Source: Leuctra nigra (Eukaryota > Arthropoda > Insecta > Plecoptera > Leuctridae). Taken from it: a stretch of DNA of 64,000 bases. Below the pieces are notes generated by a model that worked only from the letters and a program-made list of their open reading frames with translations, was not told the DNA's origin and did no database searches. A program made the translations under genes and the position numbers. Location: positions 25,328,345 to 25,392,344 of the forward strand of contig OW203762.1 of NCBI GenBank assembly GCA_934045905.1, in the 5' to 3' direction. This document shows, in pieces, positions 60,201-64,000 of the stretch; the stretch's first letter is position 1; every line of letters starts with the position of its first letter.

Positions 60201-61778
60201 ATAATTTCATAGTTTGGAATAAGTTATTAGTTTTATTTTGTCGAACAGATGTTTAGTGCCATAATTGAACTAATTTTCGGGCACTAAATGTCTGTAGGAC
60301 AAAGTAAATCTAATAAACCATTACAAGCTATGGAATTATTTTCATTGAATTGTTCTGAATACTCGTACAAAGCCCTAATTTGTTAACAATTACACTGGAG
60401 GCCAACTCTTGAACTTACGCTTTCAGGACGCAAACTCTCTCGGAGGTCAATAAGTCCCATTTACTGTACGAGTGATCGACATTGAAACATAAAGTCAAGC
60501 CACTTATTTGATTGTCATCCAGCAATCTATTGGAAACAATTTATTAACATTATAATTATTATTACAGATATTATACAGTCATAAAACCTTATTCAAAAGT
60601 AAGCAGAACAGTTGAAGGGGGATTCAAGGTCATCATTCTTACAGTAAATGGGACTTATTGACGTCCGAGAGCGTTTTTGTCCTGAAAGCATAAGTTTAAA
60701 GACTTGGCCTCCTGGTAAAAGATATTGATAAAAATCGATTAAAAAACTCTTCAATTCAAACTCACTACCCAGCCGTCTTAATATTTATTCACGTCCACCT
60801 ACCCTTGGTCATAAGGAAAAGCCATATTTCAATAAAGAATTATCAATTGGAATTCATCATCAAAAATTTAGCTATGGCATTTTCGATTGGCTGCACTGGG
60901 TTTGCACTCCTTTTGAATTTGCATTGAGTTTTCTATAGTATTGTGATGTTGACGTCACTTTAGTGCAAACCTAGTGCAACCCAGTATGGCAAGTTGAAAA
61001 CGGTATTTAATAAGATAAATCTGAAGAAACTAAATTAATTGTATTTCATTTGAGCCAAGACCCAGATGGTTTGGATGATACATGTTGTATTGTTATGAGT
61101 CTTCAGGTTCAATTACAAATAATTGTGAAGGTCAAACTTTAAGGGGTGTCAAATATCATTGATTAAACAAGTTTTAAGAAATTAACCATCTTATTCAGTT
61201 TAATACAAACAATGAATGATTAGTATAAAAATCTCCACTTTTTGGAATAGCTGTGACATAGAACATATTTTAGTGAGTTGTGTGTGACATTTGTTTGGCA
61301 GATATGAAGCAATGAGCCGGATTTACTACCGAGAAGCAAAAGCTGCAATAGTGTGTTACGATATATGCAATCGCATATCGTGGGACAGGGCCAAATTCTG
61401 GATCAACGAACTCCAAAGATACGAGGAAAGCTGTCGGGTGTATTTATGTGGTACGAAGAGAGATACATGCGAGGGCAGAATGGTAGAAATAAATACTGCT
61501 AGCCAGTATGCTACTAATATACAAGCTACATTCATGGAAACATCGAGTAAAACCGGAGAAAATGTTGGCAAGTATAAATCACATAGTATACCTACTGATG
61601 TGTTAATTGTGTTCTCTGCCTGAACGTAAATTAACTTTAATTTTTCCTTTTAGCTGAATTGTTTCAAATCATAGCTGATGATTTCATGGCCAACCCTGAT
61701 AATCTGAGAAGAGTGGAAGACACGATCACCCTGAGTGCTCAAGATAGAAGGACCTCGTGCTGTTCTAGGCAGACCTGA
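54113..61778 (+). CDS. Rab24: Rab24 small GTPase, four coding exons
   Basis: Joined exons 54113-54226, 58217-58305, 61302-61567 and 61654-61778 give 197 residues (human RAB24 has 203). Seen: P-loop GSEFVGKTS at 12-20, switch I Thr39, [14 protein letters not shown] at 61-74, CGTKRD at 117-122, ETSSKTG at 147-153, and a Cys-Cys at 192-193. The [13 protein letters not shown] stretch and the TKxD variant are diagnostic of Rab24 rather than other Rabs. Family knowledge: Rab24 is an atypical Rab with low GTPase activity, linked to autophagosome clearance and late endosome traffic; it is a membrane-associated cytosolic protein. Ser66 stands where most Rabs have the catalytic Gln, so slow hydrolysis is expected here too. 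The loop after CGTKRD is shorter than in human. Splice phases agree at all junctions; introns 1 and 2 are GT-AG, intron 3 is GC-AG. The start ATG at 54113 aligns with the usual Rab24 N-terminus. Confidence 0.96.
55745..57317. mobile_element. hAT-like non-autonomous element with 8-bp target duplication, interrupted
   Basis: The ends are TAGAGGTGAGCGCGT and ACGCGATCACCTCTA, inverted with one mismatch. They are flanked by the exact 8-bp direct repeat ATACAAAC (55737-55744 and 57318-57325), which is the hAT signature. Subterminal regions are rich in CTCACGCAC motifs on both sides. A second repeat, 56218-57118, splits the interior. It lies in Rab24 intron 1 and has no transposase frame. Confidence 0.9.
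56218..57118 (+). mobile_element. TGAGCGAGCG-family repeat (Helitron/HINE-like), full copy
   Basis: It begins TTGAGCGAGCG and ends GCTCGCTCATCAACG, then a hairpin AACGC...GCGTT, then TTTTCCTAG. The GCTCGCTCA near the 3' end is the inverse of the 5' start and is followed by a short hairpin and a CTAG end, a layout known from Helitron and Helentron-derived elements. It is inserted in the 55745-57317 element. No target duplication is visible. The interior shares a phrase GCCTGCACTGCCCAGGTCAA with 31,097. Confidence 0.7.
57475..57895. repeat. Diverged ~90-bp tandem repeat
   Basis: The last two units (GTGGGCG at 57729 and 57819, period 90) are nearly identical through TTTAGCAATTTTAAAGTGATTCTGGAATGC. 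Older units at about 57,485 and 57,569 keep GCAGGGTG/ACAGGGCG and AAAGTGATTCTGG. G runs border the block on both sides. Confidence 0.75.
58217..58305 (+). CDS. Rab24: Rab24 coding exon 2 (residues 39-68)
   Basis: 89 bases between acceptor CTCTACAG and donor GAAAG|GTAAAT. It encodes [10 protein letters not shown], then [12 protein letters not shown] with the first two bases of Arg68. It carries switch I Thr39 and the DTAG box with Ser66 in the catalytic Gln position. Too short and without its own ATG, so it is missed by open-frame scans. Confidence 0.95.
58944..59187. mobile_element. AGAAGTCC-ended MITE family, copy 3 (Rab24 intron 2)
   Basis: TTCTTGAGGTGAGCTCATAA and TAGAGCTTGATTACATCATT match the 28.0-kb copy; ends GAGGTATAAGGGCAGAAGTC and TTCTATCTCGGAGTACAGAT pair imperfectly. 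Confidence 0.75.
60004..60078. repeat. 27-bp hairpin next to a foldback MITE
   Basis: 60004-60030 pairs with 60053-60078 with a single bulged base; the loop is 22 bases. Its right edge overlaps the TTAA that flanks the 60.08-kb MITE. Confidence 0.8.
60080..60777. mobile_element. Foldback MITE (GAGTAGTGAG family), copy 2, interrupted
   Basis: Ends GAGGGCTGAGTAGTGAGCG and CTCACTACCCAGCCGTC are flanked by TTAA (60076-60079, 60778-60781). The right arm is split by another foldback at about 60,402-60,715. It lies in Rab24 intron 2. Confidence 0.85.
60402..60715. mobile_element. GGAGGCCAA foldback nested in another MITE
   Basis: The left end reads GGAGGCCAACTCTTGAACTT and the right end AAGACTTGGCCTCC; inner arms pair from CAGGACGCAAACTCTCTCGG to GTAAATGGGACTTATTGACG. 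Arms are about 75 bp. The flanks (CACT / TGGTAAAAG) leave the exact target duplication unclear. Confidence 0.8.
61302..61567 (+). CDS. Rab24: Rab24 coding exon 3 (residues 68-157)
   Basis: 266 bases after acceptor TTTGGCAG. It encodes [21 protein letters not shown], the [10 protein letters not shown] helix, the CGTKRD base-recognition box and [10 protein letters not shown]. The exon ends at G|GCAAGT, a GC donor with otherwise perfect consensus; one base of codon 157 is carried to the next exon. The two nearby GT dinucleotides give a frameshift or an immediate stop when joined to exon 4. Confidence 0.95.
61568..61653 (+). other. Rab24 intron 3, 86-bp GC-AG intron
   Basis: The donor is G|GCAAGT and the acceptor TTTTTCCTTTTAG. 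Only this junction gives ENV-A-ELFQ in frame. Reading through the intron adds about 18 codons and then TGA at 61621, which would remove the last helix and the prenylated tail. GC donors are a known minority class and are often weak or regulated. Confidence 0.85.
61654..61778 (+). CDS. Rab24: Rab24 coding exon 4 (C-terminus, residues 157-197)
   Basis: 125 bases after a TTTTTCCTTTTAG acceptor, ending in TGA. It begins in frame with [11 protein letters not shown], matching the last Rab helix, then a basic/acidic hypervariable tail and the terminal TSCCSRQT. Cys192-Cys193 are the expected prenylation site. Known mammalian Rab24 ends CCHH; four residues after the double Cys is longer than usual. 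Confidence 0.93.
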
Positions 61779-62172
61779 GAAATATACCTAGTAACTTCAC
61801 AACGCAACATAATTCAGCATCCATGATCCAACTACGTGCCACTCCACACATTATCATACACTGTATAGCACACAGGCGTGTATGCATAGGTACATGTAGC
61901 TTACAAACTAGGTATATAATAATGATATAAGTATTAAAATACATACAATGTCTTACTTTAATCATATAGGATAGCATAATTTTTATCACTCAATGACAGT
62001 GCCTATTGAGAAATGAATGCTTCAACAAACAAATTCATAGAGGTATCTAATCATATCTATTCTAACAAAATAATCCCATTTTACAAGGGATTTATTTTGT
62101 TGAGTAATTAATACCTCAAACTCATAAAAAATGCTCAATTCATCAAAATTAATATAATACAATGTTTTGTAT

Positions 62173-62178
62173 AATAAA
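62173..62178 (+). terminator. Candidate Rab24 polyadenylation signals
   Basis: AATAAA occurs at 62173-62178, again at 62234-62239 and 62389-62394. The first lies about 395 bases past the stop codon, a normal 3' UTR length. Which one is used cannot be told from the sequence. Confidence 0.4.
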
Positions 62179-62564
62179 TAGGTTTAATGTTAAGGCTGAG
62201 AGAGTGAGATAATAGTTTACGTTATCATAAAATAATAAATAGCTATTGCTGCTATTTTATTGGTCTATGATTGTACTACATCAAAGTTTTAACACAAATA
62301 CCATATTTTAATGGTGTGCTCGGTGGAAATATTTTAAACCAGAGTATTCTTTATATGCATGCATAGCATATCTATACATAAAATGAAAAATAAACGATAA
62401 AAGTGTTTTTATGCAAAATTTTAATTTTCGTACCATGTCATTTAAAAAAGTACCTGTACTTGTACGAATAACAGTAGACAGCATTTGGGGGTTCTGGTGC
62501 AGGATGTGGAGATGTGGAAATCTCAGCTACGAGTGTGAGCCTATTTTATGACGTCACATCTTGT

Positions 62565-62960
62565 TTTGGCGCCATTTTGTCACGTGTTTCCGGTTCCCAC
62601 GCTCTAGTGTCAGCATATTTTAACCATTTCCGCCATTTTATCCGCCATTTTGTTCCGCCATTTTGTCCACCATTTTATCCGCCATTTTGTTCCGCCATTT
62701 TATCCACCATTTTATCCGCCATTTTCTTCCGCCATATGCGTTTGACAGGGCGGCATTTTCAAACGTATTTCCGGTTCCTACACTCTAGTGTAAGCATATT
62801 TTAAACATTTCCACCATTTTATCCGCCATTTTATCTGCCATTTTATCCTCATTTTATCCGCCATTTTCTTCCGCCATGTGCGTTTGACAGAGCGGCATTT
62901 TCAAACGTATTTCCGGTTCATACACTCTAGCTCGAGCATATTTCTGCCATTTTCTTCCTT
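62565..62960. repeat. CCGCCATTTT array in a ~142-bp higher-order repeat
   Basis: Eight exact CCGCCATTTT and several one-base variants are spaced by 12-15 bases. They sit inside a larger unit that also holds GCGTTTGACAG (at 62738 and 62880), TTTCAAACGTATTTCCGGTTC-like sequence and a CTCTAGTGTAAGCAT segment. CCGCCATTTT matches the YY1/Pho consensus. TGACGTCA and CACGTG occur at the left edge, and ATGTCACGTGTG at the right edge. Confidence 0.9.
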
Positions 62961-63009
62961 CATGTCACGTGTGTTCTTCTGACGTCTCTTTTTTTAAATT
63001 AAAAATGTG

Positions 63010-63086
63010 TCCCGAGGAGGATTTGAACCTGCTACCATTGGAATACGAATCCAACGCCTTAACCTCTCGGCTAATTAGGCGATGAG
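63010..63086 (-). tRNA. tRNA-like pseudogene (Thr CGU anticodon loop)
   Basis: On the minus strand, TAGCCGAGAGGTTAAGGC forms a D arm, TTGGA-TTCGTAT-TCCAA a perfect anticodon arm with CGT, and GCAGG-TTCAAAT-CCTCC a T arm with one C-C mismatch. The two acceptor strands do not pair, so it is a pseudogene or the head of a SINE rather than a working tRNA. Confidence 0.55.
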
Positions 63087-63185
63087 AGAAAGACAACGCA
63101 ATAAGCATATACATAGATGGTTATTGACCTGTGCAGCAACGTCATCCAGTTGTCAAGGTAGGTATTGGCGCAAACATTTAAACTT

Positions 63186-63420
63186 CGCGCTCGGCTGCAG
63201 CGCTATCTAGGTGAGAATAATTATATTTACTTAAAGCGGCATAAAAAATTTGAAGTTATATTTCGCGCTCGGCTACAACGCTATCTAGGTGATAATAAGT
63301 GTATTTACTAAAAGTGGCGCAAAAATTTTAATTTTAATTTCGTACTCGACTGTAGCACTCTCTAGGTGATAATAATTGTATTAATTAAAAGTGTCGCAAA
63401 AAATATGAATTTAAAGATAA
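63186..63420. repeat. 78-bp tandem repeat, three copies
   Basis: Units start at 63186, 63264 and 63341 with CGCGCTCGGCTGCAGCGCT, a near copy, and a more diverged third copy. Each continues into ATCTAGGTGATAATAA and ends AAAAGTGGCGCAAAAA. The third copy has lost most CpGs, as expected of decay. Confidence 0.9.
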
Positions 63421-64000
63421 TTTGAAATTTTGTTTTGTTTTCACATAATCCAACTGATATTTGGACATTGAATCCTACATCTTATAAAGGATTGGGATGT
63501 GGATGTGGATGAGGATGTGGATGGTAGCATCTTTTTAATTATTATTATGAAATTTTGAATTGTGTTCACATATTCCAACTATTGAACAAAATATTAAATA
63601 AAGCATTGTAATGAATGCATCTCATGTCACCTGCATTTATCAAATACACTACACTGCTGAGGTAACAAGATACTCTAAAGACGCAATTGAACACCTGCAT
63701 CATCACATCCGTGAGACAATTGCGACGTATATTGGACTTTGGACCCTGCATCTCATAGTTGAACGGAAATGAAATCGCTGCATCATCAATTTTAGCACCT
63801 GGTTTGAGGCTAGTTCATCCATAAGGGAGTACCTCGTACGAGACTAATATCAGGTGTATGACCTCTTGTTACAATATTAATAAGTGTTGATTGCCAAATC
63901 AATCATTCTCTTCAAATCAATCGACCAGTGCGGTTCATCTTCATATTGCATCAGAAGAATTGAATTGTGTGTCTAAAGTGAATTTTGCAAGCGGTGTGTT

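Noticed and set aside
62514..62804. 96-codon frame with repeated PPFCPPF
   Set aside because: Translation of the CCGCCATTTT array.
1..64000. A new multi-gene defence, biosynthetic or mobile system
   Set aside because: Only one protein gene is recognisable; nothing suggests a gene cluster, and no transposase, polymerase or viral frame was found.

Overview
This is a eukaryotic window, AT-rich and almost entirely non-coding, with the look of an arthropod (most likely insect) genome. Evidence: the only gene I can identify is split by introns and encodes a Rab-family GTPase; two or three candidate start sites carry the arthropod initiator TCAGT; and the rest is packed with short non-autonomous DNA transposons, tRNA-derived SINE-like repeats and microsatellites. 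No operons, ribosome binding sites, CRISPR arrays or bacterial features are present. I cannot fix the order; a hemipteran would fit, but that is a guess. No autonomous transposase, reverse transcriptase or viral open frame was seen.

The gene is a Rab24 orthologue at 54,113-61,778 on the + strand: four coding exons, 197 residues, with introns of 3,990, 2,996 and 86 bp. It keeps the unusual Rab24 features (serine instead of the catalytic glutamine, TKxD instead of NKxD). Its last intron has a GC donor and its C-terminus is CC followed by four residues. Intron 1 holds a hAT-like element that has been split by a second element; intron 2 holds a nested pair of foldback elements. Downstream lie an array of CCGCCATTTT motifs, a tRNA-like sequence and a 78-bp tandem repeat.

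Layout. 0-15 kb: mostly empty, with small MITEs (PIF/Harbinger-like at 6.65 kb, TAGGG-ended hAT-like pair at 11.5 and 12.3 kb, the first inside a SINE) and a foldback element at 3.75-4.1 kb. 15.0-15.26 kb: a CpG-rich island that reads as a minus-strand promoter plus an ATG-free first exon with a perfect splice donor; its gene would continue to the left. 15.6-22 kb: a cluster of foldback MITEs, including one nested pair. 22-37 kb: sparse SINEs and MITEs, no recognised gene. 37.7-39.0 kb: a higher-order minisatellite with a ~159-bp unit. 39-52.9 kb: SINEs, a motif cluster at 45.5 kb, a complete repeat with an 11-bp flanking direct repeat at 48.8-49.6 kb, a perfect 41-bp hairpin at 50.3 kb and a third TAGGG element. 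52.9-64 kb: a possible unknown first exon, then Rab24 and its downstream repeats.

The interest lies in the transposon record (several elements with exact target duplications and nesting that gives relative ages) and in the Rab24 gene structure, not in a new multi-gene system, of which I see none.
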